A stretch of DNA of 64,000 nt, from the NCBI GenBank assembly GCA_903813345.2, contig CAIIXF020000005.1, positions 38,257,375 through 38,321,374 of the forward strand, in the 5' to 3' direction. Positions 25,367-40,300 of the stretch are shown in pieces. Numbering within the stretch: the stretch's first letter is position 1; every line of letters begins with the position of its first letter. The position numbers were made by a program, and so were the translations under genes. The notes under the pieces are model-generated. The model saw nothing but the letters and a program-made list of their open reading frames with translations, had not been told where the DNA came from and made no database searches. Origin of the DNA: Owenia fusiformis. Lineage: Eukaryota > Annelida > Polychaeta > Sabellida > Oweniidae.

Positions 25367-28300
25367 ATGAGTACACAAGGGGATGAAGCAGCTGCAGGAC
25401 CTCCAGCTAAACGTATAAAGTGTGAAGACAGCATTACTTCCACCCCTGATGAGCAACTAGATGTTAAAAATGTGCCATCTACTGATCCTAATGAAGCAAA
25501 AATAAAGGACAGTTCATCAAGTCAGTGCTTAAAAGAAGGAGATGTGGGAATTACTGAATACATAAGTCAACATGAAGGTTTCAATGGTGTCATCAAGCAA
25601 AGGTACTCAAATCTTTTCATTTTGAAAGTGACTTGATGTAAGATAAATGTAGCCTTTAAATGTTTTATGTTTTGAATGCATGATAGGACATGTCCTAGTT
25701 TCAGTTACAGTTAATTTAGATGATTTTACCCTCTTATAATCCAAATGTTGAGCTGCTGAGCGGTAATGTTCATGATGATTATCATGAAAGACGGCAGCTG
25801 GTTTCCACCAGATTTTCTGCAGCATCCTTCTCACAAGACCAAAAATATTATGTCTTGATATGATAATTTTTATTTTTTATTTTCATGAGCACAGGTTCTC
25901 TGACTTCATTGTTAATGAGATCGATGCTGATGGGGACACTGTTAGACTGACTGATATAACTGACCCTAAACTAAAGGAAGAAGAAGCAAATGAGGACAAA
26001 GACCAAGTGGCTGACTCTGCAGTAAGGGATCATCGTCTAAATACCATATATCTCTGCAACTTAGCTGGGGGATCTTATTCATTGTATTATGAATAAATTT
26101 AAACCTGTCTAATTCAAATGCTATAGGTAGTACAGGCCAAAAGTGTTAAAGACTACCAGGTGTTCACATTTTCAACTTTTTAATATGGTAGTGGGAGATA
26201 CCAAAATTTAGACTGAGCAAAAGTGTGCACATTGAGTTATTAGATAAGATGTTTAGGTTTAGGTTCTACTGTGGGCGCAACATCCACATGAGATTTTGAA
26301 AATAGGCTTGCACCCACTCGAAAATCCATTTGCACCAACTTGAAAATGAGAAAAGTTGGCACCCACCTAAGAAAATATCCTGGGGAAATCACTAGATACA
26401 TATTTAAATTTTACACCCAATTAAAACTTATGATTCATTCATTTAATATTTGACTACTGGTACATATGTATGAAACTTGTAAGGCTTCAATAGAAAAGGA
26501 AAACAAATTTTTAATTTCTAGGATGAGGTCAAGGCAGGGGTTCTAGAACAAGCTGATATAGAAAAGCTACAACAACTTGTCAACGATAAAGATAAAACTT
26601 CTGTGGTCAATATAAAGGTATGTTTTTTCAATAAAATTACTTAAAGTTTTAATCTGCTAAGGAGATGATTCACAAACAAGTAATTGCTTTACTTGGGGTG
26701 TTCGTGATTTATACAAACTCCAATGCATGATCTGAATTGTATTGTCTACATAAGTACAATGAAAATCAATCTATTGTGTGCCATTGAGTTTTGCATCATT
26801 TTAGGGATCAATTATTTCTTTTCATGGCAGTTTCAGAGTTTTACTGAAATTGTTCAAGCATTTTCCTGATTATAACTCAATGATTCTGTAACTTTTCTCA
26901 TGGAGAGATTTGACCAAAATCATTCCTTAAGCACAGTCAAGTTAAAAATTATAATATCCTTGGAAAAAAGCAGATAATAAGATCATACTAACTTGGTAGG
27001 CTTCAAATATTTTAATGGTAAAATATCTTACTGAATGTAACAGTAAAAAATGCAAATTCTACATATATTTTCATAAGATATGATAAAGAACTACTACTAC
27101 TACTACTAAAAAATACCCTTATGTGTAGGTACCTGAAGACAAACAGCAAAGGACGTTGATTCATCAGTCCATCAGGCAAGTCAACAGCAGACTCTCAAGC
27201 TCAACCGTGGAGCTCAATGGGGAACGTGTCATTCAGGCGAAACTTGGTGGTGATAAAAGAAATGGTATTACATTAGAAATCACATTTCATCACATGATAT
27301 GACACTCATTCTTGACTCTCATTGGTCGATCCCATACCATGTGACTAAAACAAAATACAGGTATTCATTGTGTGTGTGTCAAATGAATGTATTCATTGCT
27401 GAAAACTTGGTCATATAAAACTATTATGACATCTATCAAATACTTTGGGAGAATTTGACAGTATGATCTTGGTATCAATGATTCAGTGGTCATATTATAT
27501 ACTACACAGATGTGAAAATATAATCATTTATTTTTTGCCTTAGAAATCATAATTGCACAATGGTATATTTACTAATCTTGATGTTATTTCAGAAGGAGGC
27601 AGGTTCGGACCAAAGTGGCCAAAGAATCGTTTGCCATACTGTAAATGTGTAATGTACAAGGAAAATAAAGACACCATTGAAGCTGTAAATCTCATCTCAA
27701 AATATCTCAGGTATCTAGATTTACATGTTAAACATCCTCAGTCTACACAGTTTTTAATAATGGATCAGATCTTACAGACATCAAGTTATAGGTAATTTGT
27801 AACATTGTTGCCAAATCTGGTAACAATGTTGAACCCATCTGGTAACATTGTTGCACCCATCTGGTAACATTGTTGCCCCCATCTGGTCCATTATCAGTAG
27901 CTGCATGATACTAAGGGTGTTAGTGGAATGAAAATAGGCAAAAGGAGAGGGGGATTATCCTGTCAAATCAAGTGGCAATTATTCAGCATTTCTGACCATA
28001 AGGCTCAAATAACCTGTTCTTCCTCATGAACTCATTACCCAAAATTACTAATTAATTAATAAAAACTAATTAAAACTTTGTTTAAATTTTCACACTGAAG
28101 TTTCATTGTAAATCTAGGAATACACCTTTCTAATAATTTTTGTAATTTGTGTTTACTTAGAATAAATAATTTATTTTAATTAAAAAAATACAATACAATT
28201 GCATGATTAAAATGAACTAGATCGGTATATTTTATGCATTTCAAAGTCAGACATTTTGTCAGAGTTACTGATTTATTCTACCATTTTTACATTAAATGTT

Positions 28301-31300
28301 TTATTTTCAGAGTTAAACCAGGGACATTTGCCTATGCAGGAACCAAAGACAAGAGGGCCAAGACATCACAACACCTAACCATTTACAAGTAATTATAGGG
28401 GATTTCTCTCTAAGCAGATTTGATCACAGGTTTACATATATCATATTAAAGGGACTCCATGCCTAATTTTGTCTGTTCTAAAATTAACTATAATTCAACA
28501 TATACTATAGTTCTATAGAATACATGTACATGTATATCTGAAAAGAAGGTAAAAACATCTAGCTCACTTCCTGCGAAAGCTATTTGGATTTTGATATAAT
28601 AGCTTTCCCACGGAGCATTTGGACAGCTCAATGATCGTGACCTTTGAAATCGAATTAAGTCGATCAGCGGCTTACTTTTGGTCTCTAACTGTGTCTTACA
28701 TCAGTATCATCAATCCGTGTAAGTATTGGAGCGCTGGAGTACTTCTTTTTCGATCAAGACTTGTAATTGTTAGTCGAGTGAATCGTTTTACTGCCAAATT
28801 CCAATATGGCGGTTTCTGCTCGGACATTTTCGTATATCTCCGGAGGAGGTTGTCCGAACCTAACTAATTCTCAAAATTCGTTTCGTTCGTTGCGTATCTC
28901 GCACCTAGCAAACCGCCATATTGGAAATAGGTCTGTAAAACTTTAACTCGATGAACAATTTACAAGTCTTGATCGAAAAAGAAGTACTCCAGCGCTCCAA
29001 TACTTACACAAATTGATGATACTGATGTAAGACACAGTTAGAGACCAAAAGTAAGCCGCGGATCGACTTAATTCAATTTCAAAGGTCACTATTGATCAGC
29101 TGTTCACTTCTCCGTTTGAGAGCCATAAGTTTCAAAATCTAACATGGCTCTCGAAGTGAGTAACATCTAGCCTGTTGCTTATAGATTGATAATGATAATT
29201 AGTTACATGGGTTTTGATTTCAGGGTCCCTGCAGAAAGGCTGTATGCTCTGAATAAGTGCCTTCGGGGAATAGTTCTCGGAGACTTCAGGTTTGCATAGT
29301 TAGTACACTATTCACTGAGTGTATGAAAATTGAATTCAATGATATTATTAGAAGAGTCGGTTCTTCCTTTTATTTGTAACCCTAGAGTAATGTATTATTT
29401 TCTTAATATGGCATTAGAAAACAAGAGTTCTTCGATGGACAGATCTTTCATTATAACCCAATACACAAGAATGACACATGTTTCTTTCTTTTTTAGATAT
29501 TGCAAAGATCAACTGAAGCTTGGGCAACTCAAAGGCAACCACTTTGTCATTGTATTAAGGTATGGTCATTTCTTACTTGGTTCTGCCAAAACATAATTCT
29601 TCCAAATTATCTAGGATCCAAGAAATGCTTACACATATTGGAAATTAATAAAGTGATTAAATCTGTCATTTTAATTGAAGAGGTGGTAAAACTCAAATAA
29701 ATATCCATTTTGAATATCTACCTGAAAAAATCTCTTAACAAAATCTATATAATCAAATTATATGAAGCTAATTACAGATTTTTTAAATTGTCCAAACCTG
29801 AATTTTATTGGTATATTTGAGAAATAAAATAAACTTTGTAAAACTATGATCATAATGTACATTTGATGGTATTGATTTTTCTGTGCAACTACAGAGATAA
29901 GTTAATGTACATGTACATGTGGTCATAAAGAATCATATAGCTGCCCTAATTTTCACCTTACACTGGTATGCTGATATGCACTTTTCTATTAACATTTAGT
30001 TTGTTTTTAAGGAATATGACTGGCTCAGATAAGCAAGTGAATCAAGGAATGAGTTCACTAAGAGATGTGGGTTTCATCAATTATTATGGGATGCAAAGAT
30101 TTGGTACAACATCAGTGCCAACATACTTCATTGGAAGGTAAGATTTCTTTACTATCAAGACACTTTCTTAAATTTGTCTTATCAATAACCATACGTTTAG
30201 AGGTACAAACTTACAATACAAACATCATTGCGATACAACTAACTGCATCACAATACAATACAATATTGTATATACAATTTATGATACCTTAGAATGATAA
30301 TAAATTTTATCCTACAGATCAAAGTTCTTGTACGGGTATAGAGAAGCTGATGGTGGTACTAATAACTAGAACATATCAACTCCAGATTTAATGTCCATTC
30401 GGCATCAGCATAAAAACATTTACCAAATCTGTCAAAGGGTATTCAAGTTATGAAAGTGACCATTTTGAATGAAGTGATAATGTTTGAAATTCCTTCTTGT
30501 GCAGAGATCCTTTGCCACTATGACACTAGCCTATTAAATTTGCACCAAATCCTATAATTGGTATTTGGCTTTTTTCATGAAAATTATAGCCATTTTGAAT
30601 TGAGTGACCATCTTGAAACTTCCTCCTTGAGCAGAAGCCTATTTCCTAAAGCAAATCCATCAACTGGTATTCGAGTTATAAATCATAACATTTTTTATGA
30701 AAATGGTGGCCATTTTTGAATAAGAAGACATATCTCAAATGCCTCTCTTAAGCAAAGGTATTTTGCCAATGAGATATTAGCCTACAAAGTTCCATAATTT
30801 AGACCATAAATGGTATTTAAGTTATCAAAATCACATTTGTTTATGAAAAACGATGGCCATTTTGATATTCAGTGGCGCTCTTGAAAATTTCTTGTTGGGC
30901 AGAGCTGACGTTTTCCTCTGCATCAGCTTATAAAGTTTGAACCCAATCTATCAACTGGTATTAAAGTTATCAAAAATTACATTTTTTAATGAAAAATAAT
31001 GACCATTTTACATTGAGTCGCAATATTGAAAATTCCTTCTCAAGCAAAAGTTATACACCCATAAGGCATAAGCCTATAAAATTTGAATCTAATCCATTGT
31101 ATATAAAAAATGATGAACAGACAAATGGATGGATGAATGGACAGAAGGATGCCTTCTCAATATATCCGTACACACTTCATTCTGTGAGATGATACATAGG
31201 AGTATCAGGCCCGTAGCCAGGGGGGGTTCGCAGGGTTCGGGCGAACCCCCCCCTGGCCAAAAATTCTTTCAAAATCATGCAGTTTTTCACCATTTTGAGC

Positions 31301-34300
31301 ACTTCTCAAGTGATTTTAGCCATATTTGGGCCAAAATTGTCAAATGTGAACCCCCCCCTGGAAATTTTTGAAAACTGAACCCCCCCTTGGCAAATCCTGG
31401 CTACGGGCCTGAGTATAAGGATTAAATAAATTCCAAGTAGCCGGGCCAAACAGCAAAATGTAAAATTAAAACATGGTCTATAAGAGATAGTTTCTCATAA
31501 TTGTAAAGTGTGAATAAATGTATGTTTAGATAATAAACAATGGCTTTGTCACCAGACATTAATTATAACAATTTTGTTAAAAAACACATCATGATGATCA
31601 GATCTATTACAAGAAATCTGAGCCTAGACTAGGAAATAATGTTCTTATAAATAGATTGTAGACATTTGCTCAGTGCTAAAGGCTTATTGATAGCGTATCT
31701 TATTAAAAAAAAGGAAGAACGTGGTCATATTCGTAATTTTAACTTTTCAACTCACCTTCGGGGAAGGGATTTGAAGAAGTCTGTCTGGATTGGTAAGGAA
31801 ATGGGATTTAATAATAGTTTACCTTTTCAACCCTTCGTGATTAAACAAATTAAGAGAAGTCTGTAGACTACATGTACTTGTATTTCAGTTATTATTCCTA
31901 TCTATAGTTCTTGAGACGTATTGTGTACTTAGTGTTCAATGGATCAGTGAACTGTATGTACAAAGAAGAGCTTCAGAGACATTTTCTTCTATGTATGCTC
32001 TTATGTTAAATAATGCATATACATGAGCTCCTTTCCATTAAACTAATTAACCCTTTCACGACGATGGGCTCCATATGGAGCCCTATTATGTAATACATTT
32101 CGGGACGATAGGCTCCTTTTGGCACTACTATCTCTATTTACATACATCAATGAAATGACAATACCTCCAGTTCTATTCAGTATTTTTACACCACATTTTG
32201 ATAAGTTGTTGACATGTGATAATGCTCATCAGAAATTGTATTTGAGCTAGGCCACAGGAAAAGGGGTCTTATCACAATTTTTTTCAATATTCTGATATTT
32301 TGTTTATCTTGAAAAGCACAAAGAGACCTTTCAAATGAGCCATTGCTTATGTCTTAACACTTTTTTCTTGCATATATAGACCAAAAAGTCGGATTTGAAT
32401 TTAGCACATTTTCCTCTTAATCTTGGGCACATTTTGGGCTCTGTAGCACAATTTTAATTTTGTGATAAGACCGGTTTTCCTATGGCCAGGCTCATTTAGT
32501 GATACAAGTTAAAGAATAGGTTCTGGGTATATGTCATTTCCAGTTTTTACTTAAAAACCTCTACTTATCCGTCACCAGGCCAACATTTTCCTCTTATATT
32601 CACATTGGGAAAATTAATTTCAAAGCCTTCCTTATGCATACATGTACATGTGCTCCTTGCTATTAACTAATTATTTCATTCCAGAGCCCTCCTACAGAGC
32701 AAGTGGGACAAGGCCATTGATCTGATTCTCCAACCCAGATCTGGAGGTAAGGATATTATTTAATTAAAACTGCACTATATGTATAGAATCTCCTTACAAA
32801 CATGGTTTAAATACAGAATGCATGCAGCTGGCGGAACATACAGCTTTGGTAAGTGGAAAATCTTCTTAGTTAGGTTCATAAAATGGGCACATGCAGCTCA
32901 GGAGGGCAATCCATTCGATGCCAGAAGATAGTGGATTGTGGCTACTACACTGTACATAAACTATCAGAAAGGAGTATTTCTGTGTTCATCTGTACCAGTG
33001 TACCACACTCGTGCATGGTGCTACTGTAGCATAATTTTATCAAACTCAGATATATAGAGATTATCCTATATGAGGTTCAGGATATTGGGATTATCCCGAG
33101 GCTAATATAATATATTTGCCCGAGGGCCGCAGGTCCCGAGGGAAAATATATTATATTGGCCAAGGGATAATCCCAATATCCTGAACCGACTATAGGATTA
33201 TATGTTTATCCCATACCAATCTTGGTCATCTGGTTCACATTGTTCAATCGTGGAAATATTCTAGAATAGTCATGTCCAGTTTTGTTTTCTTGGCCGTGGG
33301 CGGATTTTTTTGTTCTCTCAAATATTCCCACATTTATTTTCTCGAATTTTTTAAGTGAATGCTCCTTCCATTTTTTTAAACCATCAAACAGATCGCCGTT
33401 GTCGTTTACAGTCATTACGCGAACGTTACAAATTATGAACAAATATGCGAGCGGCGATTATGACGTAGCGGGCAGATATACTATATCTGCCCGCTCAGAG
33501 CGGGACGTAAAGCTATATCTGCCCGCTGATGAAAATATAAGTTTTTACAAACCGGCTTTATGTACCTGTAACACGTCCAAGTATGGGATAAATAAGGGTT
33601 ATGTACTGGGAGGTTTTGGATATGGGGTTTATCCAGAGGGAGATATGCATATCTACCTGAGGGACCATAGGGACCGAAGGTAGATGTGCATATCTCACGA
33701 GGGATGAACCCAATATCCAAACTGACCGTACATAACTGCTTTATCCTATACCAAGTAGAGCTTTCAGGGGCATATGGCGATATGGAGGTTCTGCATATGG
33801 AAACCTCAAAATCAGGATACGGGATATATCTTACCAACTTATCTCCCTAAAACTCTACTTGGCATAGGATAAAATATCTTATTTGGCCTTAGTCTTTGAT
33901 ATATTTACAGTACAGGGGAAATGTTCTAGGTATAGGTCATTTCAATATATCTATCGTGTGTATGAGAGTTAACATTAAGTGTCAAGCAAATATTGCATAT
34001 TCCCAACATTCTGAACCTCATAATGTCTATGTATCTGATGGTGTAGAAGGATATCCCATGATTAAGTGAAAATTTGCAAAAAATAAATATTTTTCCATGG
34101 GTTTCAAAAATAGTGACTTATTTAATTTATCGTGTCACCACGACCAGAAGTGGTGACATATAGTCTCCAACTTTATTGTGGATGGTGTTCTGTGTTTGGT
34201 GTTCAGAGATAGGCATCTGTAACAAATGGCAGCTGGTGACATTTTGCATGTTAATGCCTTGTTAATTATTTAGACATGATCTTAAGCCCTGTATACACTG

Positions 34301-37300
34301 GCAGGTGAAATACTTGAATCGTGGGCGAAACGGCCAAATTGCTTAAAATGGTTGAAATGAAAAAGAACTTGGAAATAGCTCTGGTGAATTGTTTGAAATG
34401 CTTGAAACGCCGAAACAAGCAAAAGCAACAAAACTGCAATTTCATTTTAATTTAAAGATGTAGATTGAAATAATTGAAATGGTTGAAAAGCCTACTGGGC
34501 AAAATGCTTGAAACAAGAAAACAAGAAACGTTTCGTGTTCGTTTTTATTTTCAGTCGTTCGCCCGTTTCTTCTTAAATTGGTTGTGTGATTGAAACAATT
34601 GAAATGCTTGAAATGACGTTAGCATTGCAACGGAGGAACGGATGCATTGAAACGATTGAAACAAGTGAAACACAACTTACAGTTTATACATTGCTTTATG
34701 AAAATCACACTACATGGTATAAATTAACAATAAATCATGACAACTCTCATTAATCTAATTCCCATATGTTTATAGACACTGAGGATATGAAAGAATGTCG
34801 AGATATTTGGGCAACCAGCAAGGATGCCGCAGCTGCTCTAGCTAAAATCAGCTCCAAACATTGCATAGAGAAACACCTGTTGAATGGCCTGAAGACAAAG
34901 GGGAGCAACAAGGTCATGGCTCTGGCATGTGTAAGGGAAATTTTAATATATTCAACATTTTTGAATTAAAGTTGAATTTTAATCTGCTTTATAAACATTT
35001 TGTCAACGCTTGTTTTTAATATTGGATTTTGTAATTGTAACCTTAGTGGAAGAAAAGGTGTTGCATTGATCAAGTTTCTATCCCTTTTAAATTTAAACCT
35101 GTTGATGTATTATTTTCATAGCTTTTATGGTAATTGGGGCCATGGGGTATTAAATTACCAACATGTGCAAGAAGTTAGCAACATATCTGATATACCAATC
35201 TAAAAACTGATCTCCAAATATTTCTTGATGTTTCCTTAAGAAGGTCACCATGCTGGAGTATTTTGTCTATCTCACATCATCACTCTACTATTCCTAACCC
35301 CTAGAAATGCATAAGATACTCTGTTTGTCTAATTGTATTGTTTAGTATATTTTGAAAGTACCTTATTAACACCTAACAGTCATCCGATAAACCATTAATA
35401 AGGAACAAATAGAAACAAATAACATAATCATTACTAATAAGCCAAATGGGTTGCTCATGAACACCAAATGCAAGGTATAGTAGAGCATTTAAAAATAAAG
35501 GTTCAATAATGTATGAATACTAAGTTTCTAACTTTCTACTAACTATTTTTGATGTCAAGAGTATTGGTTATCAATTTTAAGGAATTTTTCAACATTTGTT
35601 CTAATCAAATGGTCATCAGTATGAATGAAATATCCCATGGTCTTGATGTCTTGGATCTTAATAATGGTTCCTGTATGATGGGGAGAAGGCATTGATACTT
35701 TAAAGTTTGATCATAGTTTCTGATATTTTGGGTTTGTTTCTCTTAGAAGTTTTTATGTCACCACCCTAAGTGAAAATATGCTGCAGTAGTCTCCAACTTT
35801 TTGTGGATGGTGGTAAGAGTTGGGGGTTCAGCATCTGTAACAAATGGCAGATGGTGACATTTTGCATATTTTTCATTTACCTTTGACATTTGTGCATATA
35901 CAAATGTATGTACATATTTCATTGAGATTCTGACTTTTATTACTGCTCCCTGATCACCCATCAACTTCAAACCCAAATGTATCTCATATCTGTAGGTGAC
36001 GATCTATTTTGAAATATTATTTCTTGAAACGAAAAGTTCACTCTGGAAAAAAACTAGTTTTGTTGTCTCCATGTATTTCACTACTTAGCCCTAAAGTCAG
36101 TAAGTAACATCAAACTAATCCTCCACTAGCTTATTCAATTGAAGTGCATCAGAGAATAGTGCATAATCTTGTTTGTACTGATCCTGTAGTTTGATTATTT
36201 TCTCAAGTGAAATATGAGAATAAAATTCTTTTAATTTGCTTGTTTCAACTGTTTTATTGTAACCATTAAGAATTGATTTTGTATTATTATTCCCAAGATT
36301 TGCATGCGGCAATGTCATGTTGGATTCGTTAATATCAAGGTTTTTAAAGACGAATTTACTCTCTTCTTCTACATTGTAGAAGTTGCCATACATATCATAG
36401 TCGATGAGACAGGGATGGCAAAGGTCAGTCATAGGCCTCCAGTGCTCATCGGCTCTCTGTATCACGTCAATATCCGTGATGTAACTCACCAGCTCATTAA
36501 ATGTGACATTGTCTCCAGTTTGTACAGCCTCGATTGATGGATTTGCCCGATAGCGTTGTATTATTTCAGTGCCATACCTGTGTGAGTAGTAAGGTTTTGT
36601 ATGGTTGAATTTATCGTCCCAAGCAGAGATAAGCCTATCTAAAGGATCTCTTATGAACATAAATTTAAAATATTCACCTAGAATTTTTTTCTGAATCTCT
36701 GTAGAATAATCAGTGAGGTGTGGTGGATGAACATTTTCTTTCCATATGGGCCATACATCCAGTTCTTCTATAGCAATGCCCATGTGCAGTGTAAGAAGTG
36801 CAGTAAGCCATGATGATGATGCAACCTTCGGTATCATACAATAAACCATTTTTAGTTTATTGCTGACTAGTATATATTCAGACCAAGGTAGACCCTCAAT
36901 TGTAGGATGTGGTGTAGTTATCTCACATGCTTGTTGCATTGATTGCCGTCGTTTATTCAACACCAACTCTATGTCATGTGATTGTACTGTGGAATGTTCA
37001 TGCTCCTTCCTTTGTGAACCTTTCATTTCATTATATTCACTATCTAAAAATGTGTTCGTTTTTGTTGAGGTATTTGTTTTAGTTTCTATGGTTTCATGTT
37101 TCATCTCAGTAGTATTAGTTTTCCGAAATTCATGTGACGTCCAAGTTGGTCTCATGTTTTGTGGTGATTCTTTTATTTCAAAGTTACTAAAACAATCCTT
37201 TAAAAGATACAAACCATTAATAGAAATACTTATACATAAGAAAACACTCAAGGCTTTTTTTGAGATCATTTTACTTGTGGCTGAATTACAATGTATTAGT

Positions 37301-40300
37301 ATTTATGTGAACAGTAAAACCTGTATATATACACTTCCCTTCTGACTTTTACAGTCCACTTTTGCAAAAAGTTTCTGATGTGAACACCTTAGATTTTGAA
37401 CATTTAATGTCATTTTTGAGAAATCAGCCAGTCTTATAGAGTTTTATGGGCAAGCGAGATGTATATTTGTTAATTATGTGCTCACATTTCTTCAAAATCC
37501 TGAATCATGTAAAGGATGAGTCTGGGAATGAGTCTGGGTATCGACTTAGAAAATATTGAAAATTTTAATGTCTGTAAAACCAACTCAATCACACATATTA
37601 TTAAACTTCAATATCTTATCCTTCTTCTGAGAGTACAAAAATATCAATTTGTATCACAATTAATGAAGAATATTGGCATCTTTGTCAGAATTGAAAAAAA
37701 ATCAATGGCAAATATTAAATGAATTATTTATACAAAAGGTTTGAAACATATCCCCCAAATCATTGCTTACTTTCTTTGTATAGACATTGAATGGTATTTC
37801 TGGATAAGTGAATTGGTATTTATCTGGGTAATCAAGGGATTATAGTCACTAAAAGTTACTGAGCGTCCAGATTTGAGACTTCAATTGTGTTGGTGAAGTT
37901 ACACATATTTCAGTCAAATTCATGCTGAGCACAACATTTTGGTTTCAATTTTATAATCTCTATACATGACCCTGGTGATGAAGAGTCAGAATCAGTCAAA
38001 AAACCTAAACCGGAAAACTGTGCTCATTGTGAAAACTAAAAGTGAAGCAACTTTTTTTCTGATATTTCTTACATCAAATGGCAGCCATCTTGTTTTTCCC
38101 CCTTCAAATTAAACTGGCGGGAAATTCAAAAATTAAAAAAAAAATTTAATCCTTAAATATATTTCAAAAATATGATTTTCTTTTAAATTCTTCATGGTTC
38201 TTAAGCTATTTCTTCTTTGTAAGTCATACATGTTGCCATTGGTGTTTTTTCCATGATAATGACTATTTATTTTTTGTTAATATACTTATTCTGACTCTCA
38301 GCAGGGGGTTAATTATGCATCAAAACTCGTGAAAAAGTAAATATACTTCTCAAATATAACTAGGACAGTAATAAAAAACATATTTCACATACATTTAACT
38401 GAGGGACCAAAAGGCCATATACCCGGACACATCCTTTCAGATTTCAGATTAAAGTTTAACTGTACAATAATTTATTGTGTACACATTAACCTTAATACTG
38501 GCAAAGTATTGTTTTAAACATGTTCACCTTTAAACAAATTACTAGTTTCTTTTCTTTGAATTGTATTGATATAGAACATCAATGAAATACAAGTTGTAAA
38601 TGCAATAGATGTAAGTGCATGCAATAGATGTTAAGTTACACATTTTAAGAGAACTTGAACATGAATGTGTAATATTGCTACCGTAATATTATAACCGTGT
38701 GGAAAACTGTCCCCTCTCAATTTTTTTGAGAGACTGAATTACAACTTTTTTCATTTTACCTTTATAATCAATACTGTAGAGCATTGAGATACTATGAAGG
38801 GGAGACTTTATCATACTATGTCATTGTGTCACTGTAGCCATAAATTCAGTGCAGTTCTAGTCCCCATAGGGCATTAGCCAATTTAAAAATTGCAAAAATA
38901 ACATGTGCAACTATGTTTTATACCTGTAGCACATCTTTAAAAGGCCCCATATAAAATTTAGATAATGTTGGCATATATTATGTTCCAGCCCAATACTACC
39001 AAAATGTTGTATGTGACACTTTTCAATTTAATTTGAAAAGGTTGATTTTGAAGGAATTTGGAATTTATTTCAAATGAAATATTAGTTGTAAAGCACATAA
39101 ATTGTTTTAAAGCACTAATTTACACCATAGCATAAAATGAATAATCTATTTTTTGTTGAAAAAATGAGAAAATCAGTTGAAAACTAAGCAAGAAATTTAA
39201 TCATAAGTGCAGGAAATTTTAAAATAGAATGGCCCACAAACTTAGAAATGCTTTGAAATGCATTTATGAATACCTAGAAGCATGTAACATTTCCAGTGAC
39301 ATTTTGGTTTGTAAGCAGGCATTTTCAATACAGGCCATTTCTGTGCTATGTTTTCAGCTATATCTGAAAAAGTAGTGGAAGTATTTTGTTGAAACTGTGA
39401 ATACTTAGAAGGGAATTACACTCTAAATTGTTTAACATATATATCATATAATCATTCAGATTGCCAGGAATACAAGGCTGATGTACATCCACAGTTATCA
39501 GAGCTATATTTGGAATACATTGGTGTCCAGGAGGATCAGAGAACATGGCCTTTTACCTCTAGTGGGTGACTTGGTGCTCAGACAGGACACAATTGCAGAC
39601 CAAGAGAACACTGGTAATTAAGGCTAATTTACATAATACAGTCATGATCTTATTCATCATTTGTCTGGCAGGCCCGTAGCCTGGAACCCATCGAACCCCC
39701 CCCCCCCGGCCAAAAATTCTTTCAAAATCATGCAGTTTTTCATCATTCTGAACACATTTTAAGTGATTTGGGCCATTTTTGTACCAAAAATATCAAAAGT
39801 GAACCCCCCTGGAAATTTTCAAAAAGTTAACCCCCCTTGGCAAATTCCTGGCTACGGGCCTGTCTGGTGCAAGACTTTGCTTCAATAGTACTGTCAAAGT
39901 ACTACTGAAACATAAGCTGCAATAGGGAATGACATGATTGTACAAAGACCTAAGCTAGATAGACTCTGCATTTAAGAGAAATGGATATACAATTATGAAA
40001 CTGAAAAGGTAATTGATAAATAAACTTGAAAGTACTTATCATGGCCTTTAATGAGAGTTTCTTTTAATAAGTGCCAAATACTTACGAAAGCATAACATTC
40101 AGTGGATGCTATTTTGATTGGGTAGCTTGATATTGATCAACTGTTTTCTCAGTATTCTAATTGTTGAAGCTTGCTTGATTTAAAAGATGGGATTTAACTC
40201 AAAGAGTATAGATGAAGTTCTGTTTAAAGATCAAACTATTGGAATGGATAATCTGTTACAATTTTTATGTATGGTTTTATGTCTGTTGATTTTATACATT

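Noticed and set aside
36860-37345. 161-codon plus-strand frame
   Set aside because: It is antisense to the sulfotransferase coding region and has no domain of its own.
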